From the NCBI RefSeq assembly GCF_000378625.1, contig NZ_KB905165.1, positions 124,001-188,000 on the forward strand: a DNA stretch of 64,000 bases, read 5' to 3'. Source of the stretch: Colwellia piezophila ATCC BAA-637. Its GTDB lineage: Bacteria; Pseudomonadota; Gammaproteobacteria; Enterobacterales; Alteromonadaceae. A model generated the notes under the pieces. It saw only the letters and a program-made list of their open reading frames with translations, had not been told where the DNA came from and searched no databases. Below, piece by piece: positions 28,923 to 37,809 of the stretch. How positions within the stretch are numbered: position 1 is the first letter of the stretch; each line of letters opens with the position of its first letter. Position numbers and translations under genes: made by a program.

Positions 28923-31733
28923 ATGCCAGAAGGTGTAATGAAGGCTTGGCTAGAGTCTTCCCACTTAAACGGTGGCAACATCGTTTATATCGAAGAATTG
29001 TACGAATCATACCTAGATAACTCCGCCTCTGTATCAACAGAATGGCAAGAAATCTTCGGTCAACTCCCTAAAGTCGAAGGCAGTGAGGTGGAATACCGCC
29101 ACAGTGTCATCCGTGATGAATTTAAAACCTTAGCAAAACAAACCCACAAACAAGTTGTTGTTTCCGGTGGTGATGCTAAACAGGTCAAAGTATTACAGCT
29201 TATTAATGCTTTTAGATTCCGCGGTCATCAAAATGCTAATTTAGACCCTTTGGGTTTATGGCAGCGTGATAAGGTGCGTGATTTACAATTGTCACATCAT
29301 GACTTATCAGAAAACGACTTTGATAAAGAATTTAACTTAGGTTCATTTGCTGTTGGCAAAGATACCATGAAGTTAGGTGAGTTATTTAAAACCTTAAAAG
29401 CTACTTATTGTGGTTCTATTGGCGCTGAATATATGCACATGACCTCAACTGATGAGAAACGTTGGATACAACAACGTCTTGAATCGGTGCAGTCACAAGC
29501 AACACTTAGCGTTGATGAAAAGACCGAAATTTTTAAAGGTTTAATTGCCGCGGATGGTTTAGAGAAGTATCTAGGGGCGAAATTTCCAGGTGCAAAACGC
29601 TTTTCATTAGAAGGTGGTGACGCCTTAGTTCCTATGCTTAAAGAATTAATCACTCGTGCTGGTGCCGCTGGCACTAAAGAAGTGGTTATGGGCATGGCTC
29701 ATCGCGGTCGTTTAAATGTACTGGTCAATGTTATGGGTAAAAATCCATCAAAATTATTTGATGAATTTGCCGGTAAACATGATGAAATTTCAAGCTCGGG
29801 TGATGTAAAATACCATCAAGGTTATTCTTCAGATTTTGTTACGCCTGGCGGTAATGTTCATTTAGCGCTTGCGTTTAACCCTTCGCATCTTGAAATCGTT
29901 AACCCTGTTGTTATTGGCTCTGTAAGAGCGAGACAAGATAGACGCGGCGGTATTGAAGGTGACCAAGGTAATTTAGTATTACCTATTACCATTCATGGTG
30001 ATTCGGCTATTGCCGGTCAAGGCGTAGTGCAAGAAACTTTTAATATGTCACAAGCACGTGCATTTAAAGTAGGCGGCACAGTACGTATTGTCATTAATAA
30101 TCAAGTTGGTTTTACTACCTCTGTCGCAGAAGATACACGCTCTGGAGAGTACTGTACTGAAATTGCGAAAATGGTACAGGCGCCTATTTTACATGTTAAT
30201 GGTGATGATCCTGAAGCGGTGATTTTAGTAACACAAATTGCCATTGATTACCGTAATGAATTTAAACGTGATGTGGTTATCGACTTAGTTTGTTACCGTC
30301 GACATGGCCATAATGAAGCTGATGAGCCTAGTGCCACTCAGCCATTGATGTATAAAATCATTAAAAAGCATCCTACGCCACGTCAATTATACGCAGAGAA
30401 ATTGGCCGCAGAAGGCAGCTTGACCCAAGCAAAAGTTGATGAGCTAACGGCTTATTACCGTAAATTGCTTGATGAAGGGCAATGTACGGTTGAGCAATGG
30501 CGTCCAATGACAGAACATTCTGTTGACTGGACTCCTTATCTTGGTCATGAATGGGATGATGACTACGACAAAGAAATTGCCTTTGATAAGCTAAAAGGCT
30601 TAGCAGTTAAAATTGCCACTATTCCGGATAGCAACCCAGTACATTCTCGCGTTAAGAAGATCTATGATGATCGCATGAGAATGGCCAAAGGTGAAAAATT
30701 ACTGGATTGGGGCATGGCGGAAAACTTAGCTTATGCGACTATTGTTGACATAGGCAAACGTGTTCGTCTTACCGGGCAAGATTCAGCTCGTGGCACCTTC
30801 TTCCATCGTCATGCGGTTTTACATAACCAAGATGATGGTAGCACTTATACGCCTTTACAAAATATACGTGAAGGTCAAGGTCCTTTTGATGTTCATGATT
30901 CAGTATTGTCTGAAGTTTCTGTTGTCGCATTTGAATATGGCTATACCACGGCTGAGCCATCGGGTTTAACTCTGTGGGAAGCACAATTTGGCGATTTTGC
31001 TAACTGTGCCCAAGTAGTATTTGATCAGTTCATTAGCTCAGGCGAACAAAAATGGGGCCGTTTATGTGGCCTAACTATGTTATTGCCACATGGTTATGAA
31101 GGGCAAGGACCAGAGCATTCATCTGGTCGCTTAGAACGATTCTTACAACTTTGTGCCGATCACAATATGCAAGTGTGTGTGCCATCAACACCAGCGCAAG
31201 TATTCAACATGTTACGTCGCCAAGTGATTCGACCAATGCGTCGGCCATTAATTGTGATGTCACCTAAATCATTATTACGTCACCCGCTAGCGGTTTCTTC
31301 TTTAGAAGAAATGGCCACTGGTGTTTTTCATAATGTTATCGGTGAAACTGATGAATTAGATCATAGTGCGGTTGAACGGGTAGTATTTTGTAGTGGTAAA
31401 GTTTACTACGAATTAGTTGAGCAACGTCGTAAAAACGAGCTTAATAATGTTGCCATTATTCGTATTGAGCAGTTATACCCTTTCCCAGAGAAAGAACTTC
31501 AAGATGCTATTAAACAGTATCAACATGTGAAGCAATTTGTTTGGTGTCAGGAAGAACCGCAAAATCAAGGTGCTTGGTATTGTTCTCAGCATCATTTTAG
31601 AGCGGCAATCCCTGAAGGTACGTATTTGACTTATGCTGGCCGTAAAGCCTCAGCAGCTCCTGCTGTTGGTTATATGTCAGTTCATGTGAAAGAACAACAA
31701 GCGCTTGTCACTCAAGCGTTAACGTTAGATTAA
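28923..31733 (+). CDS. sucA: SucA, 2-oxoglutarate dehydrogenase E1 component
   Basis: 936 aa from the ATG at 28923; AGGA at 28911-28914 lies eight bases before it and MKAWLESSHLNGGN matches the family N terminus, so the upstream TTG at 28893 is not used here. Conserved ThDP-enzyme blocks include GMAHRGRLNVLVNVMGK, the HGDSA region and NNQVGFTT; the C-terminal half has EFGYT-like FEYGYTTAEPSGLTLWEAQFG. It decarboxylates 2-oxoglutarate and loads succinyl groups onto SucB lipoyl domains. It lies between sdhB and sucB in the usual order. Confidence 0.98.
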   Translation: MPEGVMKAWLESSHLNGGNIVYIEELYESYLDNSASVSTEWQEIFGQLPKVEGSEVEYRHSVIRDEFKTLAKQTHKQVVVSGGDAKQVKVLQLINAFRFRGHQNANLDPLGLWQRDKVRDLQLSHHDLSENDFDKEFNLGSFAVGKDTMKLGELFKTLKATYCGSIGAEYMHMTSTDEKRWIQQRLESVQSQATLSVDEKTEIFKGLIAADGLEKYLGAKFPGAKRFSLEGGDALVPMLKELITRAGAAGTKEVVMGMAHRGRLNVLVNVMGKNPSKLFDEFAGKHDEISSSGDVKYHQGYSSDFVTPGGNVHLALAFNPSHLEIVNPVVIGSVRARQDRRGGIEGDQGNLVLPITIHGDSAIAGQGVVQETFNMSQARAFKVGGTVRIVINNQVGFTTSVAEDTRSGEYCTEIAKMVQAPILHVNGDDPEAVILVTQIAIDYRNEFKRDVVIDLVCYRRHGHNEADEPSATQPLMYKIIKKHPTPRQLYAEKLAAEGSLTQAKVDELTAYYRKLLDEGQCTVEQWRPMTEHSVDWTPYLGHEWDDDYDKEIAFDKLKGLAVKIATIPDSNPVHSRVKKIYDDRMRMAKGEKLLDWGMAENLAYATIVDIGKRVRLTGQDSARGTFFHRHAVLHNQDDGSTYTPLQNIREGQGPFDVHDSVLSEVSVVAFEYGYTTAEPSGLTLWEAQFGDFANCAQVVFDQFISSGEQKWGRLCGLTMLLPHGYEGQGPEHSSGRLERFLQLCADHNMQVCVPSTPAQVFNMLRRQVIRPMRRPLIVMSPKSLLRHPLAVSSLEEMATGVFHNVIGETDELDHSAVERVVFCSGKVYYELVEQRRKNELNNVAIIRIEQLYPFPEKELQDAIKQYQHVKQFVWCQEEPQNQGAWYCSQHHFRAAIPEGTYLTYAGRKASAAPAVGYMSVHVKEQQALVTQALTLD

Positions 31734-31742
31734 CTATTGAGT

Positions 31743-31777
31743 GCACTTCATCTCATTACAGTAATGAGATGAAGTGC
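31743..31777 (+). other. 35-base near-perfect palindrome between sucA and sucB
   Basis: Seventeen bases from 31743 (GCACTTCATCTCATTAC) are mirrored exactly at 31761-31777 around a single A. The transcript would form a very stable stem in the 69-base gap, without a T run after it. Likely roles are an RNA processing site or a 3'-end stabiliser that sets the E1:E2 ratio. Confidence 0.75.
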
Positions 31778-31802
31778 TACAAGTTTGTAAGGAATAAAAA
31801 AA

Positions 31803-33284
31803 ATGACAACCGAAATTAAAGTGCCGGTATTACCAGAATCCGTTGCTGATGCAACAGTAGCAACTTGGCATGTACAAGTTGGTGAAAAATTTACTCGCGA
31901 CCAAGTCCTAGTAGATATTGAGACAGACAAAGTAGTATTAGAAGTGCCAGCGACCTGCGATGGCGTTATGACCGATATTAGCCAAGTTGACGGCGCGACT
32001 GTATTAGGCGACCAAGTAATTGGTACTTACTCAGAAGGTTCAGCTGCTGTTGCAGCTCCTGCAGCAGCCCCCGTAGCGGCGGTAGCAGCAACAAGTGCTG
32101 TTAACGTTATTGATATCGTAGTACCGGTATTACCTGAATCAGTTGCTGATGCGACTGTTGCCACATGGCATGTTGCCGAAGGTGATACGGTATCAGTTGA
32201 TCAAAATTTAGTTGATATTGAAACTGATAAAGTAGTATTAGAAGTTGTTGCTCAAGATAATGGCGTTATTGGTAAAATTATCCATGTTGAAGGCGATACC
32301 GTTTTAGGCGCGCAAAAAATTGGTGAGCTTAACGCCGGTGCTACAGCGAATACTACGGCTACAGCAACGTCTGAAGAAGCAGTAAGCAGCGATGAGCTTG
32401 CTAGCCCATCTGTTCGTCGTTTAATGACAGAAAAAGGTTTAACCGCAGCTGATGTTGTTGGTACTGGCAAAGGTGGTCGTATTTCGAAAGAAGACGTAGC
32501 TGCAGCGGCCAATTCTCCAAAAGGAAAACCAGCGGCAGCTCCGGTAGCAAAAGCCGCAGTTCCAGCTGTTGAAGAGTTAGGCGAGCGTACACAGAAACGT
32601 GTCCCTATGACACGTTTACGTAAAACAATCGCGACACGTTTATTGGCAGCGAAAAATGAAACGGCTATGTTAACTACGTTCAACGAAGTTAACATGAAGC
32701 CAATTATGGATCTTCGTAAGCAATATAAAGACTTATTCGAAAAAACTCATGATACCCGTTTAGGTTTTATGTCATTTTACGTGAAAGCGGTGACTGAAGC
32801 GCTTAAACGCTACCCGGCAATCAATGCTTCAATTGACGGTGATGATATTGTTTATCATAATTTCTTCGATATCTCTATTGCGGTATCTACGCCTCGTGGT
32901 CTAGTTACACCAGTATTACGTGATACAGATCAATTAAGCATGGCCGGTATTGAAAATGGTATTCGTGCCTTAGCGCTTAAAGGACGCGATGGTAAGCTTT
33001 CAATGGCTGAAATGACTGGCGGTAACTTCACTATCACCAACGGTGGTGTTTTTGGTTCATTGCTTTCAACACCAATCCTTAACTTACCGCAAGCGGCAAT
33101 TTTAGGTATGCATAAGATACAAGACCGCCCTATGGCCGTTGATGGTAAAGTAGAAATTTTACCTATGATGTATCTAGCATTATCTTACGATCACCGTTTA
33201 GTTGATGGTAAAGAGTCTGTTGGTTTCTTAGTCACAATCAAAGATTTGTTAGAAGACCCTACACGTCTTCTTTTAGATATATAG
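31803..33284 (+). CDS. sucB: SucB, dihydrolipoamide succinyltransferase (E2) with two lipoyl domains
   Basis: 493 aa, about 90 longer than E. coli SucB because it has two lipoyl domains. Each starts [17 protein letters not shown] and carries ETDKVVLEV with the lipoylated lysines at K43 and K143. Ala/Pro-rich linkers (80-100 and 178-198) separate them from the peripheral subunit-binding domain (about 199-235, [13 protein letters not shown]) and the catalytic domain, whose HRLVDG active-site motif is near residue 464. It forms the core of the 2-oxoglutarate dehydrogenase complex. The E3 subunit is not in this window. The stop codon lies in a short ATATATAGTTT repeat. Confidence 0.96.
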   Translation: MTTEIKVPVLPESVADATVATWHVQVGEKFTRDQVLVDIETDKVVLEVPATCDGVMTDISQVDGATVLGDQVIGTYSEGSAAVAAPAAAPVAAVAATSAVNVIDIVVPVLPESVADATVATWHVAEGDTVSVDQNLVDIETDKVVLEVVAQDNGVIGKIIHVEGDTVLGAQKIGELNAGATANTTATATSEEAVSSDELASPSVRRLMTEKGLTAADVVGTGKGGRISKEDVAAAANSPKGKPAAAPVAKAAVPAVEELGERTQKRVPMTRLRKTIATRLLAAKNETAMLTTFNEVNMKPIMDLRKQYKDLFEKTHDTRLGFMSFYVKAVTEALKRYPAINASIDGDDIVYHNFFDISIAVSTPRGLVTPVLRDTDQLSMAGIENGIRALALKGRDGKLSMAEMTGGNFTITNGGVFGSLLSTPILNLPQAAILGMHKIQDRPMAVDGKVEILPMMYLALSYDHRLVDGKESVGFLVTIKDLLEDPTRLLLDI

Positions 33285-33374
33285 TTTTCAAATATATAGT
33301 TTTCAGATATATAGTTTCAGATAGATTGTAGTCGGGAACTTGTTCGCGCTAAGCGGGAATAAATTCCAGCCTAC
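33277..33374. repeat. Short tandem repeat and REP-like inverted repeat between sucB and sucC
   Basis: Three near-copies of a 14-15-base unit with core ATATATAGTTT run from 33277 to about 33320 and include the sucB stop codon. They are followed by an imperfect 47-base inverted repeat (33328-33374) whose arms GTAGTCGGGAACTTGTTC and GAATAAATTCCAGCCTAC pair at 14 of 18 positions. This resembles the REP-like hairpins scattered through intergenic regions of many gammaproteobacteria. Confidence 0.65.
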
Positions 33375-33436
33375 ATTTAGCTCTTATGACTACCGTTATT
33401 AGAGCCTTTGTACTATAATCTGTCGACTTTTCATTG

Positions 33437-33475
33437 GCTACCGTTAGATTTTTATTAAAAGAATAAAACGGTAGC
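33437..33475 (+). other. Hairpin in the sucC leader
   Basis: GCTACCGTT (33437-33445) and AACGGTAGC (33467-33475) pair over nine bp with a 21-base loop, 30 bases before the sucC ATG. A TATAAT lies at 33414-33419 without a clear -35 box. The hairpin may control sucC translation or stability. Confidence 0.45.
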
Positions 33476-33505
33476 TTTCATTTACAGATAAATGGATAAA
33501 ACACC

Positions 33506-34675
33506 ATGAATTTGCATGAGTATCAAGCGAAACAATTATTCGCTGAATATGGTTTACCAGTTTCTGAAGGTTTCGCTTGCGATACACCTCAAGAAGCTGC
33601 CGAAGCTGCCGACAAAATTGGCGGCGATAAGTGGGTTGTTAAAACTCAAGTACACGCAGGCGGACGTGGTAAAGCTGGCGGTGTTAAGCTAGTTACAACC
33701 AAAGAAGAAATCAGAGAATTCGCTCAACATTGGTTAGGTAAGAACTTAGTTACTTATCAAACAGATGCAAACGGCCAACCGGTTGCTAAAATCTTAGTTG
33801 AAAGCTGTACTGAAATTGCTAACGAGTTATATCTTGGCGCTGTAGTTGACAGAGCTTCACAAAGAGTTGTTTTCATGGCTTCTACTGAAGGCGGTGTTGA
33901 CATTGAGAAGATTGCTGAAGAGACTCCTGAATTAATTCACAAAGCTGAAATTGATCCTCTTGTTGGCGCTCAACCTTATCAAGCACGTGAATTAGGTTTT
34001 AAATTAGGTTTAAACCCTACTCAAATGAAGCAATTTGTTAAGATCTTTTTAGGTCTTGCAAAAATGTTTGAAGATTGTGATTTCGCGTTATTAGAAATCA
34101 ACCCGTTAGTTATTACTGACGAAGGTAATCTTCACTGTTTAGACGGAAAAATTGGTATTGATGGTAATGCTATCTACCGTCAACCTAAAATGCGTGCTTT
34201 CCACGATCCATCTCAAGAAGATGAACGTGAAGCACATGCAGCACAATGGGAGCTTAACTATGTAGCTCTTGATGGTACTGTTGGTTGTATGGTTAACGGT
34301 GCAGGCCTAGCAATGGGTACTATGGATATTGTTAACTTACATGGCGGCCAGCCAGCTAACTTCTTGGATGTTGGCGGCGGTGCAAACAAAGAACGTGTTA
34401 CTGAAGCATTCAAAATCATTTTATCTGACGAAAACGTTAAAGCTGTTTTAGTTAACATCTTTGGTGGCATTGTTCGTTGTGACATGATCGCTGAAGGTAT
34501 TATTGGTGCGGTTAAAGAAGTAGGTGTTAAAGTACCAGTTGTTGTACGTTTAGAAGGTACTAATGCTGAACTAGGTCGTGAAGTATTGAAAAAATCAGGT
34601 CTAGACATCATTGCAGCAACATCATTAACAGATGCTGCTATTCAAGTTGTTAAAGCTGCGGAGGGCAATGCATAA
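33506..34675 (+). CDS. sucC: SucC, succinyl-CoA synthetase beta subunit
   Basis: 389 aa, standard length. The ATP-grasp fold starts [37 protein letters not shown] is the nucleotide-binding loop and the C-terminal [15 protein letters not shown] block is the CoA ligase domain. It makes nucleoside triphosphate from succinyl-CoA together with SucD. Its stop shares one base with the sucD start (TAATG), giving the coupled one-to-one translation typical of this pair. Confidence 0.98.
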   Translation: MNLHEYQAKQLFAEYGLPVSEGFACDTPQEAAEAADKIGGDKWVVKTQVHAGGRGKAGGVKLVTTKEEIREFAQHWLGKNLVTYQTDANGQPVAKILVESCTEIANELYLGAVVDRASQRVVFMASTEGGVDIEKIAEETPELIHKAEIDPLVGAQPYQARELGFKLGLNPTQMKQFVKIFLGLAKMFEDCDFALLEINPLVITDEGNLHCLDGKIGIDGNAIYRQPKMRAFHDPSQEDEREAHAAQWELNYVALDGTVGCMVNGAGLAMGTMDIVNLHGGQPANFLDVGGGANKERVTEAFKIILSDENVKAVLVNIFGGIVRCDMIAEGIIGAVKEVGVKVPVVVRLEGTNAELGREVLKKSGLDIIAATSLTDAAIQVVKAAEGNA

Positions 34676-35547
34676 TGTCTATCTTAATTAATAAAGATAC
34701 TAAAGTTATCTGTCAAGGTTTCACTGGTGGTCAAGGTACTTTCCACTCAGAGCAAGCTATTGATTACGGTACACAAATGGTTGGTGGCGTAAGCCCAGGT
34801 AAAGGCGGTCAAACGCATTTAGGCCTACCAGTATTTAATACAGTACGTGAAGCAGTAGCAGCAACTGGCGCAACAGCAACAGTTATCTACGTTCCAGCTC
34901 CGTTCTGTAAAGATGCAATTTTAGAAGCTATTGATGCTGGCATTGAAATTATCATCACTATTACTGAAGGTATTCCAACTTTAGATATGGTTGATGTTAA
35001 AGCTAAGCTTAATCAAACTGGCGTTCGCATGATCGGTCCTAACTGTCCAGGTGTTATCACGCCAGGCGAAACTAAGATTGGTATCATGCCAGGTCACATC
35101 CATTTACCAGGTAAAGTTGGTATTGTTTCACGTTCTGGTACGTTAACGTACGAAGCCGTTAAACAAACAACTGATTTCGGTTTCGGCCAATCTACTTGTG
35201 TAGGTATTGGTGGTGATCCGATTCCAGGTACTAACTTCATCGACGTTTTAGAAATGTTCGAAAATGATCCTCAAACTGAAGCAATCGTAATGATTGGTGA
35301 AATTGGCGGAACTGCTGAAGAAGAAGCTGCTGAATATATCAAAGCTCACGTTACTAAACCTGTTGTATCTTACATTGCTGGTGTTACTGCACCAGAAGGT
35401 AAGCGTATGGGTCACGCTGGCGCGATTATCGCTGGTGGTAAAGGTACTGCTGAAGAGAAATTTAAAGCATTAGAAGCGGCGGGTGTTAAAACTGTTCGTT
35501 CTTTAGCTGACATCGGCAAAGCACTTAAAGAGAAAACAGGATGGTAA
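34675..35547 (+). CDS. sucD: SucD, succinyl-CoA synthetase alpha subunit
   Basis: 290 aa. It has a Rossmann CoA-binding domain with [14 protein letters not shown] near 15-28, and the phosphohistidine is H247 in [16 protein letters not shown]. It catalyses the substrate-level phosphorylation step with SucC. It is the last gene of the sdhCDAB-sucABCD block, closed by a strong terminator 29 bases after the stop. Confidence 0.98.
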   Translation: MSILINKDTKVICQGFTGGQGTFHSEQAIDYGTQMVGGVSPGKGGQTHLGLPVFNTVREAVAATGATATVIYVPAPFCKDAILEAIDAGIEIIITITEGIPTLDMVDVKAKLNQTGVRMIGPNCPGVITPGETKIGIMPGHIHLPGKVGIVSRSGTLTYEAVKQTTDFGFGQSTCVGIGGDPIPGTNFIDVLEMFENDPQTEAIVMIGEIGGTAEEEAAEYIKAHVTKPVVSYIAGVTAPEGKRMGHAGAIIAGGKGTAEEKFKALEAAGVKTVRSLADIGKALKEKTGW

Positions 35548-35576
35548 GCTAACGCTTACAGCTTGTAATTCTTAAT

Positions 35577-35603
35577 AAAAACCCGCTATCTAGCGGGTTT
35601 TTT
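35577..35603 (+). terminator. Intrinsic terminator after sucD
   Basis: AAAAACCCGCTA pairs with TAGCGGGTTTTTT around TC. The tail of T residues ends five bases before the stop of the convergent gene at 35609, so it may serve both directions. Confidence 0.9.
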
Positions 35604-35608
35604 GTGTG

Positions 35609-36589
35609 TTAATAAACATCATCTGAGATTTCTTTTGTAATTTTGTCATAATAAAACAAGAATTTTGCGGCTCCCTCACTAGCTCTTGCTTCATGTGAGT
35701 GCCAACCATCCATTGTATTATCCCATAACGGCCAACCAATTAATTTAGCGTGCTGTTTAGCCATAAGAATATATTTTTCTTTTGGGTTTTCGTCTTCAAT
35801 AAATGAATCAACATACAGGTTGATAAAATCAAAAATACAAACTATTGCTACGGAGTTTATTGTTTTATTTAACATTCTTGGAGCTAATTGATTCGGATCT
35901 GATCTATAGGATATTGAGGTTTTCCCTTTTCTATCCCGAATATATGACTTTAATAATCTTGCATTATTTTTATCATCATTAGTTTTGTTTTTAATGTAAT
36001 CTTTATTATCAGATTTCCAATTTTTGGAGCCAGTAAAAAAATGTAAGGGGAGGTATTCGTTTTCGTTATTTAAATAGCGATATAAATGTAAATGTAACCT
36101 TTCTATATGGTCATCACATTTTTGTCTGTTTTTAGAGTGTTGTATTTCTTCTCTGAAGTTAATGATTCTAATAAGCTCTTTTGCTGCTCTAATCCAGCCA
36201 ATATCATCATTTAAAGCTCGCCAGTTTTCTATGTTATTACTGTATATTTCTTTAGTGGTTAATTCATTTTTAATGAAGTTTATATAATTTACTATTTGTT
36301 CAATAACCCTCTCGTCATCTTCGTTCTGTTTGTCATTTTCTTTATAGGCAAGATCCTCTTCTCTTTGTATCGTTGCATGTATTCTAGCTGTAAGTGCACC
36401 AATAGGAATGGAAAGAAGCATTACTGAAAACTGCAATTTACTTATTTCATAAAATGTAACTAAGCCAGAAACAGACCACGAAAAATTATATGTACAAATT
36501 GCAGGTATAAATAAAACCAGACCAATAATAATCGGTATAGATATAACGATCCAAAAAAGGCCTTGTTTATGAAGGGCATCTTTATTCAC
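35609..36589 (-). CDS. Orphan membrane protein of unknown function
   Basis: 326 aa, no recognised family. Two hydrophobic helices (about 11-33 and 53-68) form a hairpin at the N terminus; the rest is hydrophilic and rich in Asn, Lys, Asp and Glu, and presumably cytoplasmic. A Lys/Glu/Asp-rich segment at 73-95 may be a coiled coil. Base composition is clearly more AT-rich than the flanking suc genes, and the gene lies between the suc terminator and a repeat island, which suggests acquisition. It has no partner gene on its strand. It could be a small effector or a lineage-specific membrane protein; nothing seen decides this. Confidence 0.7.
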   Translation of the reverse strand: MNKDALHKQGLFWIVISIPIIIGLVLFIPAICTYNFSWSVSGLVTFYEISKLQFSVMLLSIPIGALTARIHATIQREEDLAYKENDKQNEDDERVIEQIVNYINFIKNELTTKEIYSNNIENWRALNDDIGWIRAAKELIRIINFREEIQHSKNRQKCDDHIERLHLHLYRYLNNENEYLPLHFFTGSKNWKSDNKDYIKNKTNDDKNNARLLKSYIRDRKGKTSISYRSDPNQLAPRMLNKTINSVAIVCIFDFINLYVDSFIEDENPKEKYILMAKQHAKLIGWPLWDNTMDGWHSHEARASEGAAKFLFYYDKITKEISDDVY

Positions 36590-37111
36590 ACTGATGTACC
36601 TGATTTATTAGTTATTGTATTTTGATTCTAACATAGCGAAATTGTAATAAAATCAATTAATAAAGTTCATTGTAATTAGTTTATTTGTCGCGGTGGCGAC
36701 GACACCCAAAGGGGGCTTAACGCCGAGACCCCTTTGGAATCCCCCGACGCTGCTAATCAAGTGTCATCCTCCATTCAATGCCATATCTTCGACGTAACAG
36801 CGTTGATGGCACATCCATGTGCCGACATCGCTTTGTTTATCATCCCTGATGAACATACGTGAATATTGCCTTTCATTTCGGCACTTGATTCAAGCAGACT
36901 TGGTGCGCGTTGATAGGTTAGGGCAGTAATTCCACGTTTTGATTATTTTGACCGTTCAACAAACTAAATTATTAAAGTTAGTTGCATTACTGTGCCAGAC
37001 ACGGCAACTCCCATCTCAGTGAATGAATCGCCATTTTGTAAAGTGTCAGTCAAGCTGAGCCATGACGTTACAGGGATGTAACTTATTAGACAATGCAGGA
37101 GCAGATTGTCC

Positions 37112-37271
37112 TGATGGCGAAGACTGCCGCTTTTCATGGACGAATATCGGCAGGCATTGGCTGTAAACTCAAAATGGTTATTCATGTTTTCACTGAGTAG
37201 GGACTCCGTGGGGTTCCAAGGGGATGCCGGAGGCAGTGTCCCTTTGGGTGCTGTCGCCACCGCGACGCCAA
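37112..37271. repeat. 160-bp perfect direct repeat, copy 1
   Basis: Base for base identical to 37345-37504 (period 233 bases). It runs from TGATGGCGAAGACTGCCG to CCACCGCGACGCCAA. Perfect identity over 160 non-coding bases points to a recent duplication or gene conversion. Confidence 0.95.
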
Positions 37272-37344
37272 GCAGGGGAGTAAGCTCCAACTACTAATTA
37301 AGTGTTATCCTTCATTTAAGGCAATATCTTCGACGTAACAGTAA

Positions 37345-37504
37345 TGATGGCGAAGACTGCCGCTTTTCATGGACGAATATCGGCAGGCATTGGCTGTAAA
37401 CTCAAAATGGTTATTCATGTTTTCACTGAGTAGGGACTCCGTGGGGTTCCAAGGGGATGCCGGAGGCAGTGTCCCTTTGGGTGCTGTCGCCACCGCGACG
37501 CCAA
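37345..37504. repeat. 160-bp perfect direct repeat, copy 2
   Basis: Second copy of the unit at 37112-37271. The 73 bases between the copies include part of the block that also occurs near 36760. Confidence 0.95.
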
Positions 37505-37651
37505 ACAGGAAACCAAACTCAAAGCTGATCAGTTAACCACTGACGAACATACGTGACCACTTTTATTCATTCCAGCGTTTGTACACGCAGACTTGGTGCG
37601 TGTTGAGAGGGTGGTGATTGTGTTGTTATTTGTCCTGCACTTAAAGCCGTC

Positions 37652-37676
37652 ATTCCCGAATTATCTTGTCGGGAAT
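37652..37676. repeat. REP-like ATTCCCG...CGGGAAT hairpin
   Basis: ATTCCCGA (37652-37659) and TCGGGAAT (37669-37676) form an eight-bp stem with a nine-base loop, followed by CCAG. This pattern is a widespread bacterial intergenic repeat type; here it sits inside the repeat island. Confidence 0.7.
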
Positions 37677-37809
37677 CCAGTGAACTAAGTTCTGGATCTT
37701 CGAAAAAGCCACCACGAAGATGACAGCTGTTATGTGAGCTACCCGTACCAAACACGCCAATGCCCATCTCAGTGAATGAATCGCCATTTTGTAAATTTTA
37801 AAGTGCTAG

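Larger units (their letters stand above)
36688..37795. repeat. Composite repeat island
   Basis: About 1.1 kb of nested repeats fills the space between the orphan membrane protein and the beta-lactamase-like gene. The left edge (36688-36713, TCGCGGTGGCGAC...) is the inverse complement, 24 of 26 bases, of 37240-37265 and again of 37473-37498. A block ending CTTCGACGTAACAG occurs at 36760-36800 and 37302-37341. A 33-base unit beginning CCCATCTCAGTGAATGAATC is identical at 37010-37042 and 37763-37795. Dyads GGCACATCCATGTGCC (36808) and GTTACAGGGATGTAAC (37067) lie inside. Several short open frames here are repeat sequence, not genes. Confidence 0.85.

Noticed and set aside
36964-37767. Open frames of 62-108 codons on the minus strand in the repeat island, two sharing an identical peptide
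   Set aside because: They translate the duplicated 160-bp unit and its flanks; identical peptides come from identical DNA, starts lack ribosome-binding sites, and no protein family is seen.
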